Below, in pieces: positions 38,984 to 47,572 of a stretch of 64,000 nucleotides of DNA (the first letter of the stretch is position 1; each line of letters begins with the position of its first letter). Made by a program: the position numbers and the translations under genes. The notes under the pieces are model-generated. The model searched no databases and was not told the origin of the DNA. It saw nothing but the letters and a program-made list of their open reading frames with translations. The stretch is from an uncultured Gammaproteobacteria bacterium (GTDB lineage Bacteria; Pseudomonadota; Gammaproteobacteria; Eutrophobiales; Eutrophobiaceae), in NCBI GenBank assembly GCA_943788815.1, contig CALSRS010000001.1:682001-746000 (forward strand), given 5' to 3'.

Positions 38984-39005
38984 TTCACATCAATTTCACG
39001 TAAAC
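38984..39005 (+). promoter_or_regulatory. two 11-bp direct repeats upstream of the response regulator
   Basis: TTCACATCAAT (38984-38994) is followed immediately by TTCACGTAAAC (38995-39005): tandem 11-bp units sharing TTCAC, 41 bases before the regulator start and in the region shared with the photolyase. OmpR/PhoB-type regulators bind such 11-bp direct repeats. The same motif recurs in an array before the desaturase gene. Self-regulation is inferred. Confidence 0.55.
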
Positions 39006-39046
39006 TGTTAAAAAATAAACTTGATATTTTTCTAAGCTTAAAAAAA

Positions 39047-39763
39047 ATGGAATCCGAATTACAACATAACTCATTGCTTCTAATAGAAGATCATCATGAC
39101 ATTGCGGACATGGTATGCGAATACCTGGAAGCTGAAGGCTATGTCATGGATTATGCGGCAGATGGTATTACAGGTTTGCACCTGGCAGTGAGTAATCAAT
39201 ATGACGCCATCATCCTGGATCTTAACCTGCCGGGCATGGATGGTATCAGTCTATTGGAAAATGTCAGGACCCAGGCAAGATCGGATGTCCCGGTATTAAT
39301 CCTGACTGCCCAGGACACATTACAAAACAAAATTGCCGGACTTGATACCGGTGCCGATGATTATCTGGTGAAACCATTTGAGATACGAGAATTATCCGCC
39401 AGAATTCGATCCCTCATCAGGCGTAAAAAGGGGCTCGTGAGTTCCGAGATACTGAAAGTTGGCGACCTTATATTTGATACGGCAACAATGAACGTCACTC
39501 GCAACAGACAAAACCTGAAACTGACGCCGATAGGCATGCAAATATTGAAAATATTAATGAAGGCATCACCCAAGGTAGTTAGTCGACGTTCAATTGAGCG
39601 TGAGATATGGGGTGATATTCTGCCGGACAGTGATACCTTACGTAGTCATATGTATACCTTAAGGAAAGCCATTGATAAGCCATTTGATGTTTCCTTATTA
39701 AACACTGTTCAAAATGCCGGATATAAACTCGTAAAACCAGACGATGAAACGACACGGGATTAA
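39047..39763 (+). CDS. OmpR/PhoB family response regulator
   Basis: 238 residues. The receiver domain has the acidic pair in IEDHHD, phospho-acceptor D58 (ILDLNLPGMDG), the conserved Thr in LTAQD and Lys in DDYLVKPFE. The C-terminal winged helix (about 140-235) contains LTPIGMQILKILMKASPKVVSRRSIEREIWGD and the recognition helix region LRSHMYTLRKAID. It should bind tandem direct repeats as a dimer when phosphorylated. Its end overlaps the histidine kinase start by 20 bases. The TTCAC repeats at its own promoter and before the downstream lipid operon are the likely targets. Confidence 0.95.
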   Translation: MESELQHNSLLLIEDHHDIADMVCEYLEAEGYVMDYAADGITGLHLAVSNQYDAIILDLNLPGMDGISLLENVRTQARSDVPVLILTAQDTLQNKIAGLDTGADDYLVKPFEIRELSARIRSLIRRKKGLVSSEILKVGDLIFDTATMNVTRNRQNLKLTPIGMQILKILMKASPKVVSRRSIEREIWGDILPDSDTLRSHMYTLRKAIDKPFDVSLLNTVQNAGYKLVKPDDETTRD

Positions 39764-41015
39764 CCAACAACTCTGGCAGGCATTTCTTATCCAGGCCGGA
39801 CTTATCAGTTTAGTCGCTATTCTGAGTATATATGCAGCAAGGTATGTACTCAGTGATGTGCTTATAGAACGTGCCCTTACAGAAGAGGCAGATCATTTTT
39901 GGTCATTATTCGAAAGTGACCCATCCATCAGTAGACCCAATACCTATAACCTGACTGGATTTCTATATCCGATAGATGAGATACCAGCGTATATGCGGCC
40001 GTTGAATAACGGTTTTCACCAGATTGAAGTTGATAATGGTGTGCTAACTATGGTGCAAGTCAGCAATCTTGAAGATAAAAAACTGTATCTCGAGTTTGAT
40101 AATGAACAGGTTGGGAATCTTGTACTATTATTTGGGATGTTACCCTTGTCAGTCATACTATTAATCATTTACCTGTCTAGCTGGATTGCCTACCGGTTTT
40201 CATCCCAGGCGGTATCTCCAATCATTCAGCTTGCCAAAGACGTCGAACAACTCGACCCGTCAAGTGAAGAATTCTCAAAAACCATTAAACAAAACCTTAA
40301 TTACAGCCAAAACCGAGAAGTAAGGAGCCTGGCAGATGCGCTGTTTGGGCTAACGGAAAGAATTGCCCAGTTTTTAGAGCGCGAACGAAATTTTACCCGC
40401 GACGCTTCTCATGAACTGCGTAGTCCGATAACAGTGATCAAAATGGCGTCCGAACTATTACTTAATGAGGACGGACTCAATGAAAAATCACGAAAACAGG
40501 TAGAACGTATCCAGAGAAATGCGAATGATATGGAGGAACTAATTGAAACCCTGTTAGTGCTTGCCAGAGAATCAGACCATCTCCTGTCATCTGAGAATAT
40601 TTCTGTAAACGATATTGTTCGAGAAGAAATTGAAAGAGCTGAGAGTCTGCTGAACGATAAAAATATAAATATCACAATAAATGAAAATCAAAAATTGATC
40701 GTTAAAGCCCCGGACAAGGTACTCTCGGTCATGATAGGCAATATCATACGTAATGCTTTTTCCTATACCGATGAAGGTCAAATAGTCATTACTGTCACTA
40801 ATTCCAGCTTGATAGTAGAAGATAGTGGGATAGGAATTCCAGATAATCAAATCGATCGCATATTTACTGCATTTGAAAGAGGAAAACAACGTGGTGGATA
40901 TGGTGTTGGACTCACAATTGTAAAAATGATTTCTGACAGATTTAACTGGCCAATTGATATAGACAGCAAATTAAACAAAGGTACAAAGGTTGAAATTCAA
41001 TTCCAGGATATCTGA
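39744..41015 (+). CDS. membrane sensor histidine kinase
   Basis: 423 residues: TM1 about 12-36, a periplasmic sensor region of about 85 residues (SDVLIERALTEE to EFDNEQVGN), TM2 about 125-150, a HAMP-like linker, then the phospho-acceptor His223 in ASHELRSPI, an N-box (NIIRNAFSYTDEG), G1 (DSGIGIP) and G2 (RGGYGVGLTIVK). It pairs with the response regulator, which it overlaps by 20 bases. The signal is unknown: the short sensor region has no named domain that I recognise. Since it controls lipid and probably photolyase genes, membrane damage, light or reactive oxygen are reasonable guesses. Confidence 0.93.
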   Translation: MKRHGINQQLWQAFLIQAGLISLVAILSIYAARYVLSDVLIERALTEEADHFWSLFESDPSISRPNTYNLTGFLYPIDEIPAYMRPLNNGFHQIEVDNGVLTMVQVSNLEDKKLYLEFDNEQVGNLVLLFGMLPLSVILLIIYLSSWIAYRFSSQAVSPIIQLAKDVEQLDPSSEEFSKTIKQNLNYSQNREVRSLADALFGLTERIAQFLERERNFTRDASHELRSPITVIKMASELLLNEDGLNEKSRKQVERIQRNANDMEELIETLLVLARESDHLLSSENISVNDIVREEIERAESLLNDKNINITINENQKLIVKAPDKVLSVMIGNIIRNAFSYTDEGQIVITVTNSSLIVEDSGIGIPDNQIDRIFTAFERGKQRGGYGVGLTIVKMISDRFNWPIDIDSKLNKGTKVEIQFQDI

Positions 41016-41090
41016 TTCACTATAGATCATAATATTCTTCACATAGTTTTCACATCGACTGCACACATCATTCACCTGACTTTGTATAAG
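41016..41090 (+). promoter_or_regulatory. phased array of 11-bp direct repeats with -10 box before the desaturase operon
   Basis: Units start at 41016 (TTCACTATAGA), 41038 (TTCACATAGTT), 41049 (TTCACATCGAC), 41060 (TGCACACATCA) and 41071 (TTCACCTGACT), all on one 11-bp register (the unit at 41027 does not match). They run up to TATAAG (41085-41090), a -10 box with no -35 consensus; the array covers the -35 position. This is the layout of a PhoB-type activated promoter. The operon start ATG follows at 41125, and the array starts right after the histidine kinase stop codon. Confidence 0.65.
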
Positions 41091-41124
41091 CTGTCGGAAT
41101 GAAAGTACTAACGAGCCAGATTTA

Positions 41125-42075
41125 ATGCAGTCAATTTCAAATAAGAATTCTTTTGCCAGGAAACTTTGGATGTGGGTGAGTAATCATGATGCGACCTACT
41201 CTCATCTACAAACATCTGATCTGGAAGAGATCGATTATATCAGATTGAGTCTGTATATATTGTTCCATGCAAGCATACTGGGAGTTATATATACCGGGCT
41301 TAGTGCTGCTGCAGTTTTGTTTGCACTAACGATGTATGTAATACGTATGTTCTTCATTACCGGCTTTTACCATAGATATTTTTCACACAAGAGTTTTTCC
41401 ACAGGGAGGATATTTCAATTCATTATGGCAGCAGCAGGATGCACAGCCGGGCAACGCGGGCCTCTATGGTGGGCCAGCCATCACCGTCAACATCACATAA
41501 ATTCTGACACGCCAAAAGACCCTCATACTCCTTCAAAAGGATTTATGGAAAGTCACATACTATGGATATTTAAAAAGGAGAACTTCAAGGTTAAGCATGA
41601 AAAAATACGGGACTTAAGCAAGTATCCCGAACTGCTTGTATTGGAAAGGTTACACTGGGTACCATTTTTATTATATGGATATTTCTGTTTTCTAACTGGC
41701 GAATTTCTTAATCGCCACTACCCCCTGTTAGGAACAAATGGTACCCAGTTACTTATTTGGGGATTTTTTATATCTACTACCGTTCTTTATCATGCTACGT
41801 TTACTATCAATTCTCTTGCGCACAGATTTGGTAATAAGCGATTCGCTACTAATGATGACAGTAAAAATAATTTTTTTCTGGCGTTACTGACATTAGGTGA
41901 AGGTTGGCATAACAATCATCACCGATATCCTGTCTCCACTCGCCAGGGCTTTTACTGGTGGGAAATTGATATCAGCTATTTGTTGCTAAAGTTTCTTTCC
42001 TATTTTGGTCTGGTCTCCAGGCTTAGATCAGTCCCTGCCAGCATACTTGCAGAAGGAAAAGGCAAGACGGCATGA
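41125..42075 (+). CDS. acyl-CoA/acyl-lipid desaturase (delta-9 type)
   Basis: 316 residues with four membrane spans. The three histidine boxes of membrane di-iron desaturases are intact: HRYFSH near residue 90, HHRQHH near 118 and HNNHH near 273. Such enzymes insert a cis double bond into acyl chains using oxygen and electrons from a reductase. It is the first gene of a seven-gene operon and overlaps the next gene by 4 bases. It would supply unsaturated chains as substrate for the downstream methyltransferase and redox enzymes. Transcription probably depends on the TTCAC repeats just upstream. Confidence 0.93.
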   Translation: MQSISNKNSFARKLWMWVSNHDATYSHLQTSDLEEIDYIRLSLYILFHASILGVIYTGLSAAAVLFALTMYVIRMFFITGFYHRYFSHKSFSTGRIFQFIMAAAGCTAGQRGPLWWASHHRQHHINSDTPKDPHTPSKGFMESHILWIFKKENFKVKHEKIRDLSKYPELLVLERLHWVPFLLYGYFCFLTGEFLNRHYPLLGTNGTQLLIWGFFISTTVLYHATFTINSLAHRFGNKRFATNDDSKNNFFLALLTLGEGWHNNHHRYPVSTRQGFYWWEIDISYLLLKFLSYFGLVSRLRSVPASILAEGKGKTA

Positions 42076-43322
42076 AGATCGGAATAGTCGGTACAGGTAT
42101 TTCAGGGCTAAGCTGTGCCCATCTGCTACAACATGATCACGATATTACTTTGTTTGAATCTAATAATTACGCAGGAGGTCATACCAATACGATTCAAGTG
42201 AATGACAATGGTAAAAATATAAACGTGGATACTGGATTTATTGTTTATAACAATGAAAATTATCCAAACCTATGCAAGCTGTTTGATTTACTTGATGTGC
42301 AGGGAAGAAATTCTGATATGAGTTTCAGTGTGGTCAATGAAAAAACAGGTCTTGAATATAATGGTTCGGGGTTTAACAAGCTTTTTTGTCAACGACAGAA
42401 CCTGCTCAATCCAGGTTTCTGGAAGATGCTAAGAGATATCTTCAAATTTAATGATAAGGCTCCGGGATTGCTGCTTAATGGTCTGGATGACAAAATGACT
42501 GTTAATGATTTCGTAAAAAAAAATGCTTACAGCAATCAATTTATAAATGAATATCTGATCCCCCTGGGCGCCTCTTTGTGGTCTGCTCCAGCTGGTGAAT
42601 TCCTGCAATATCCAATCCGTTTTGTCATTGAGTTTCTGAATAACCACCGCATGTTGCAAGTAGCTAACAGACCAGCCTGGAAAACTGTTAAAGGCGGATC
42701 AAATACCTATGTAAAGAAAATACTCGATAGTTTCCATGGACAACTGAGACTTAACACTCCCGTTAAGCATGTAACACGGTCTAAGAACAAAATTGACATA
42801 ACACTGGCCAGTGGACAATCAGAAACATTTGACGAAGTCATTCTTGCATCGCATGCAGATCAATGTTTGCAGATGGTACAAAATCCCGGCGGTATAGAAC
42901 GAGGCTTACTTGGTATGTTTCCCTACCAGTACAATGAAGCCATACTTCATTATGATACGGAGATATTACCGTCAAATAATAATGCATGGGCAAGCTGGAA
43001 TTACAGGATCCCATCACAAGAAGCTGACCACGTGACTGTGACTTACAATATGAATATGCTTCAGGGTTTAGATGCCTCCAGGACTTATTGCGTTTCACTT
43101 AACCAGTCATCTGGAATTGCAAATTCTAAAATCATTAAACGAATTCAATATCATCACCCTGTATTTCAACCTGGTCGTGCCGATGCCCAGGCCAGCCATC
43201 ATAGACTCATCAGACATCAACGCATTTCCTATTGTGGAGCGTACTGGGGTTATGGTTTCCATGAAGATGGGATTAAAAGCGCATTGGCAGTTTGTTCTGC
43301 TTATGGCAAGGAGTTAAATTAA
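42072..43322 (+). CDS. FAD-dependent amine-oxidase-like oxidoreductase (lipid cluster)
   Basis: 416 residues with an N-terminal dinucleotide-binding motif (IVGTGISGLSCAHLL, then FESNNYAGGHTNT). It belongs to the flavin amine-oxidase/desaturase-like family typically found next to DUF1365 and CFA-synthase-like genes. In Rhodobacter sphaeroides, genes of this kind are, as I recall, assigned to methylated furan fatty acid synthesis (UfaD-like desaturation). Here it could oxidise or desaturate a methylated acyl chain. Its start overlaps the desaturase stop, and the next gene begins directly after its stop codon, so coupling is tight. Confidence 0.88.
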   Translation: MKIGIVGTGISGLSCAHLLQHDHDITLFESNNYAGGHTNTIQVNDNGKNINVDTGFIVYNNENYPNLCKLFDLLDVQGRNSDMSFSVVNEKTGLEYNGSGFNKLFCQRQNLLNPGFWKMLRDIFKFNDKAPGLLLNGLDDKMTVNDFVKKNAYSNQFINEYLIPLGASLWSAPAGEFLQYPIRFVIEFLNNHRMLQVANRPAWKTVKGGSNTYVKKILDSFHGQLRLNTPVKHVTRSKNKIDITLASGQSETFDEVILASHADQCLQMVQNPGGIERGLLGMFPYQYNEAILHYDTEILPSNNNAWASWNYRIPSQEADHVTVTYNMNMLQGLDASRTYCVSLNQSSGIANSKIIKRIQYHHPVFQPGRADAQASHHRLIRHQRISYCGAYWGYGFHEDGIKSALAVCSAYGKELN

Positions 43323-44093
43323 ATGAATAGCTGTATTTATCACGGCAAGGTTATTCATAGCCGATTCATTCCGCATATCCATATCTTTAATTACAAGCTC
43401 TACATGATGTGCCTGGATTTAAGTGAACTTCCAGATCTATTCAACAAGTTCTCATTATGGTCAGCAGGGAAACCTTCCATCGCCTGGTTCAGACGAAAGG
43501 ATCATTACGGTGATCCGTCCCAGACACTCGATCAGTCGATTAGAGAACTCGTACTTGAATCTACCGGAAAAAACCATACCGGTCCTATCCATCTCATGAC
43601 CCATCTACGATATTTCGGTATCTGTATGAACCCGGTCAGTTTCTATTACTGCTGGGACAAGGACATGCAGGATTTGGAATTTATTGTCGCCGAGGTCCAC
43701 AACACGCCCTGGAATGAAATTCATTGCTACGTCCTCGATTGTGATACAGCAAAAAAATTTAAAATTGGCTACAGCTTCGATTTCCCAAAACGTTTTCACG
43801 TGTCCCCGTTTATGTCTATGCAGCAAGACTACGAATGGTACCTTTCAATTCCTGGCGACAGGCTACATGTCAGCATGGATACTATTGAGCAGGACAAAAA
43901 AATGTTCAAGGCACAAATGCAGCTTGAACGCCTCCCTATAAATTCGAAAAATCTTTCAAAAGTTCTGCTTTCTTATCCACTCATGACCATCAAAGTCATG
44001 ACGGCAATCTATTGGCAGGCACTGAAACTCTGGATTAAAAAAACTCCATTTTTTCCCCATCCAAAATATATGAGCAATGAGATAAAACAATGA
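43323..44093 (+). CDS. DUF1365 family protein (lipid cluster)
   Basis: 256 residues. It begins [20 protein letters not shown] and has [21 protein letters not shown] near residue 100, [17 protein letters not shown] near 120 and [15 protein letters not shown] near 160, all typical of DUF1365. Members almost always stand between the FAD protein and the CFA-like methyltransferase. From memory, a family member (UfaO) is thought to add oxygen in furan fatty acid synthesis, but this should be checked. It overlaps the methyltransferase gene by 4 bases. Confidence 0.9.
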   Translation: MNSCIYHGKVIHSRFIPHIHIFNYKLYMMCLDLSELPDLFNKFSLWSAGKPSIAWFRRKDHYGDPSQTLDQSIRELVLESTGKNHTGPIHLMTHLRYFGICMNPVSFYYCWDKDMQDLEFIVAEVHNTPWNEIHCYVLDCDTAKKFKIGYSFDFPKRFHVSPFMSMQQDYEWYLSIPGDRLHVSMDTIEQDKKMFKAQMQLERLPINSKNLSKVLLSYPLMTIKVMTAIYWQALKLWIKKTPFFPHPKYMSNEIKQ

Positions 44094-45349
44094 AAATAAG
44101 CACAACAACTTACCCAGCAGAAACACTCAAACCTGGATTCATAAACAAGATTGCCAGAAAGTTGGTCCAGCAAAGACTGGTGGATATTCAAGGCGCTATG
44201 ATCGAAATCCAGGATCCCATAGAAACATGGTATGCAGGACACGGTGACAAAGCAGATATCATCATCTCTGTGAAAAACCTGGATTTCTACAGTGAAGTCA
44301 TGTTTTCCGGGAGTAAAGGTGCCGCTGCCGCATATAGAGACGGGATGTGGACCTCGTCCGACCTGGTTAAGTTACTTCGAATCATGACCAGAAATATTGA
44401 CCTGCTAGACGGCTTTGAATCAGGTTCAGCTAAAATTATGAATCTGATTAATTCACTTACTCATAGAGCCAGAAGTAATACCCGCAGTGGGAGCAAAAAA
44501 AATATTCATGCCCACTATGATCTTGGAAATGACATGTTCAAAGTATTCCTGGATCCCACCATGACCTACTCCTGTGGAATTTTCCCTGATAAGAAAGCAA
44601 GCCTGGAGCAAGCCTCTATAGAAAAACTGGATACAATATGTAGAAAATTAAATATAGGTCCTGAAGATCATGTTGTGGAGATTGGTACTGGCTGGGGAAG
44701 TTTTGCCATACATGCCGCCAGCAGATATGGATGCAATGTTACGACAACGACAATTTCACAAGATCAACATGAGCTTGCACAAAGTAGAATTAAAGAGGCC
44801 GGCCTGGAAGATAAAATAACCTTGCTGTTGAGTGATTATCGTGACCTCAATGGTAAATTTGACAAGCTGGTCTCAATAGAAATGATCGAAGCTGTGGGTG
44901 ATGACCATCTCGGTGAATATTTTTCCAAATGCGCATCACTGGTAAAACAGGATGGTCAACTCCTGATACAGGCAATCACTATGCCAGACCGACGTTATGC
45001 TCAATACCTGAAGCGTTCAGACTTTATCCAGCAATTTATATTCCCGGGCAGTTGTGTCCCCTCCCTTACCGCAATGATGAACTATATCAGTGGTCACACA
45101 GACCTGAGAGTTGAAAATATTGAGAACATAGGACCACACTATGCAGATACACTAAATCAGTGGCATGAAAATTTCATGGGCAATACTGATAAAATTCGTT
45201 CCCTGGGTTACAGCAACGAATTTATAAAACTATGGCAGTACTACCTTTGTTACTGCGAAGCAGGTTTCCGAGAAAAATACCTTGGGACATTGCATTTACA
45301 TTTAAGCCGACCTGGATACGACGTCCCCGACATTAAGGACAGTAAATGA
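44090..45349 (+). CDS. cyclopropane-fatty-acid-synthase-like SAM methyltransferase
   Basis: 419 residues. The N-terminal ~130 residues form a lipid-binding domain. Then comes the family motif [22 protein letters not shown] (142-163, with the active-site Cys162) and the SAM site [10 protein letters not shown] (197-206). It has SIEMIEAVG where E. coli Cfa has a VGMFEHVG-like stretch, which places it with the subgroup found in FAD/DUF1365 clusters rather than with standard Cfa. It transfers a methyl or methylene group to the double bond of a phospholipid acyl chain. The product could be a cyclopropane, methyl-branched or furan-precursor chain. Confidence 0.9.
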   Translation: MKISTTTYPAETLKPGFINKIARKLVQQRLVDIQGAMIEIQDPIETWYAGHGDKADIIISVKNLDFYSEVMFSGSKGAAAAYRDGMWTSSDLVKLLRIMTRNIDLLDGFESGSAKIMNLINSLTHRARSNTRSGSKKNIHAHYDLGNDMFKVFLDPTMTYSCGIFPDKKASLEQASIEKLDTICRKLNIGPEDHVVEIGTGWGSFAIHAASRYGCNVTTTTISQDQHELAQSRIKEAGLEDKITLLLSDYRDLNGKFDKLVSIEMIEAVGDDHLGEYFSKCASLVKQDGQLLIQAITMPDRRYAQYLKRSDFIQQFIFPGSCVPSLTAMMNYISGHTDLRVENIENIGPHYADTLNQWHENFMGNTDKIRSLGYSNEFIKLWQYYLCYCEAGFREKYLGTLHLHLSRPGYDVPDIKDSK

Positions 45350-45885
45350 AATTAATTCTACTAAATTTTATTCTGTTCCAAATTGCCTGGTTTATCACAG
45401 TCTATTCGGCATCCCTGGGTCTGGTGTGGTTTGGCCCCGTTTTTAGCATGTGCTGGCTGTACACTCATTTAGTTCTCCATAAAAACAACTGGAAAGTTGA
45501 TCTTCAAATCGTTGTTATCTCAGCCATCATCGGTTTTATACTGGATTCAATGATGGTGTTATCCGGCATATTCAGTTTTTCAGAAAATGCTAGCTTCGGA
45601 TACCCCTCGTCAATATGGATGGTTGCACTATGGGTTAATCTCGCCCTTACACTGAATTATTCCCTCGGGTGGCTTAAACAGAAACTGGGATTAAGTTCAC
45701 TTTTTGCAGCAGTGGGTGGTCCTCTGGCCTACTACGCCGGGAGCAAAATCGGCGCAATTAATTTCGAAAACGATACCCACTCAATTATTGCCTTGTCTGT
45801 CATGTGGGCAATTGCTATGCCATTACTAATTTACATTCTTGAATTATTAACCCTAAGAACCCGTACCGAGGTAATCCCAACATGA
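45346..45885 (+). CDS. DUF2878 family membrane protein (lipid cluster)
   Basis: 179 residues with five or six hydrophobic spans and characteristic stretches FQIAWFITVYSAS, GFILDSMMVLSGIF, WMVALWVNLALTLNYSLGWL and AVGGPLAYYAGSKIGA. The family is regularly found in operons with DUF1365 and CFA-like genes; its biochemical role is unknown. Start and stop overlap both neighbours by 4 bases (ATGA), so it is translated as part of the chain. It might handle lipid transfer or hold the complex in the membrane. Confidence 0.85.
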   Translation: MKLILLNFILFQIAWFITVYSASLGLVWFGPVFSMCWLYTHLVLHKNNWKVDLQIVVISAIIGFILDSMMVLSGIFSFSENASFGYPSSIWMVALWVNLALTLNYSLGWLKQKLGLSSLFAAVGGPLAYYAGSKIGAINFENDTHSIIALSVMWAIAMPLLIYILELLTLRTRTEVIPT

Positions 45886-46676
45886 GTAATTTCGAACTTA
45901 TTCTCTATGCCTTCCTCATGTCTTCACTGGTGATGACGGTGCTATGGTATATACAACTAAAAACCCATAATGCCGGTACAGTCGATGTCGCCTGGTCTTT
46001 TTTAACTCCACTGGTGGGTAGCTGGTTAATCTTGTTTGACACAACAATAGATAATATTCGCCAATATTTAATTATCTTACTAGCAATAATATGGGGCTTC
46101 AGATTAGGGATATATCTATATAACCGGGTCATGAACGAAACCGAAGATGGTCGTTACCGCTACTTCCGTGAATATGCCGGAAACAATGCGCCCTTAGTCA
46201 TGTTTCTTTTTTTCCAGGTGCAGGCAAGCTGGACAGTTTTATTCGCATTACCTTTCTGGGCAGCATCAAAAAACACATCTGCCGACATTGGGATTCTGGA
46301 TATGCTAGGTATTGCTATATGGATAATTGCAATAGGCGGTGAAATATTAAGTGATAAACAACTGAAAAAATTCAAGCAGGATGCATCTAATAAAGGTCAA
46401 GTATGCCAGTCAGGTCTTTGGAAATACAGCCGACACCCGAACTACTTTTTTGAATGGTTACACTGGCTGGCCTATGTATTGATTGGCTTTTACTCATCTT
46501 ACTGGTGGCTGACAGTAACTGGAGTACTGGTAATGTATGTTTTTATCACCCAGATTACCGGAATACCATTTACTGAAAAGCAGTCTGTCCGTAGTAAAGG
46601 AGCGCTCTACAAAGAGTATCAGAAGACTACGAGTAAATTTTTCCCCCTTCCCAGATCAAACCCGGAAAAATCCTGA
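45882..46676 (+). CDS. DUF1295 family (steroid-5-alpha-reductase-like) membrane protein
   Basis: 264 residues with about six to seven membrane spans. The C-terminal part carries the family motif SRHPNYFFEWLHWLAYVLIG near residue 185, shared with 5-alpha-reductases and isoprenylcysteine methyltransferase-like proteins, which suggests an enzyme acting on a lipid with NAD(P)H or SAM. In this operon it may reduce a double bond of the modified acyl chain. It overlaps DUF2878 by 4 bases, and its stop overlaps the next start by one base. Confidence 0.88.
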   Translation: MSNFELILYAFLMSSLVMTVLWYIQLKTHNAGTVDVAWSFLTPLVGSWLILFDTTIDNIRQYLIILLAIIWGFRLGIYLYNRVMNETEDGRYRYFREYAGNNAPLVMFLFFQVQASWTVLFALPFWAASKNTSADIGILDMLGIAIWIIAIGGEILSDKQLKKFKQDASNKGQVCQSGLWKYSRHPNYFFEWLHWLAYVLIGFYSSYWWLTVTGVLVMYVFITQITGIPFTEKQSVRSKGALYKEYQKTTSKFFPLPRSNPEKS

Positions 46677-47065
46677 TGCAGATCAGTCAACCTACTCATA
46701 ATGTTATGGACTCACAAAGAAAGTCGTTCCTGAGTTTCCGTTTACTCGTCGCCCTGGTCTTATCAGGTGTCCTGGTAATGGGCTATTTCCTGCTGCTCGC
46801 GATTGAACATGGAAACCTCGCGGTGGAAGGTCCATTATTACTTGAAATGCCATGGGGTTTTCTATCACTGGTTGATATTTATACCGGCTTAGGCCTTGTT
46901 TCCTGCTGGATAATCTGGCGTGAAAATAACCTGTTTATATCTCTATCCTGGGTAGCATTAATACTGGTACTGGGTAACATGGGCACCTGCATCTATGTAC
47001 TAAAATGCCTGCGTGAATCAAAAGGAAATTCATCTATGTTCTTCATGGGGGAAAAAGTAACATAG
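46676..47065 (+). CDS. small three-span membrane protein, last gene of the lipid operon
   Basis: 129 residues with three hydrophobic spans: about 25-45, 60-82 and 90-110. The stretch PWGFLSLVDIYTGLGLVSCWIIWRE resembles DUF1475/DUF2834-type small membrane proteins, but I am not certain of the family. The start codon overlaps the DUF1295 stop (TGATG), so it belongs to the operon. No function can be given; it is followed by 63 bases before the GFA gene. Confidence 0.7.
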   Translation: MQISQPTHNVMDSQRKSFLSFRLLVALVLSGVLVMGYFLLLAIEHGNLAVEGPLLLEMPWGFLSLVDIYTGLGLVSCWIIWRENNLFISLSWVALILVLGNMGTCIYVLKCLRESKGNSSMFFMGEKVT

Positions 47066-47128
47066 GCGAATCGAAATAATTCATTTTATATGTGTTCTAA
47101 CCATAATTCATAAGGAGGTCACAATAAA

Positions 47129-47500
47129 ATGGAAACAAAATCAGGCAGCTGCCACTGTAATAGCATCACTTTTGAAGTTGACCTGGCCAATGGGCTTGAA
47201 AATCTTCGTCGATGTAATTGTTCCCTGTGCAAAAAGAAAAATGCAATTATGGCCTGTGTCCCGGTAGAACATTTCAGGATCCTCACAGGTAAAAATAGTC
47301 TAAGTGTTTATAAATGGAATACCAGGGTAGCAGAACATTTCTTCTGTAGTATATGTGGCATCTATACCCATCACCGCAGAAGGTTAAATCCCATGGAGTA
47401 TGGTTTTAATGTTGCCTGCATTGATGGCATAGACCCTAACGAGCTTACAAATGTGACGATATTCGACGGAACTACCCTCTCACTAGTAGCCTCAAAATAA
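47129..47500 (+). CDS. GFA/CENP-V family zinc-binding protein
   Basis: 123 residues with GSCHCNSITFEVDL at the start, RRCNCSLCKKKNA near 28-40 and FFCSICGIYTHH near 72-83, the zinc-cysteine pattern of the GFA fold. A strong ribosome site (AAGGAGG) precedes it, so it is well translated on its own. It is not closely similar to the GFA protein at 12758-13162. Substrate unknown. Confidence 0.85.
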   Translation: METKSGSCHCNSITFEVDLANGLENLRRCNCSLCKKKNAIMACVPVEHFRILTGKNSLSVYKWNTRVAEHFFCSICGIYTHHRRRLNPMEYGFNVACIDGIDPNELTNVTIFDGTTLSLVASK

Positions 47501-47572
47501 ATATTCTTTCATATTGTATTTGGCTGAACTCGACTACACTATTGTGGTGAAAAATATTGACTGGGGTGATGT

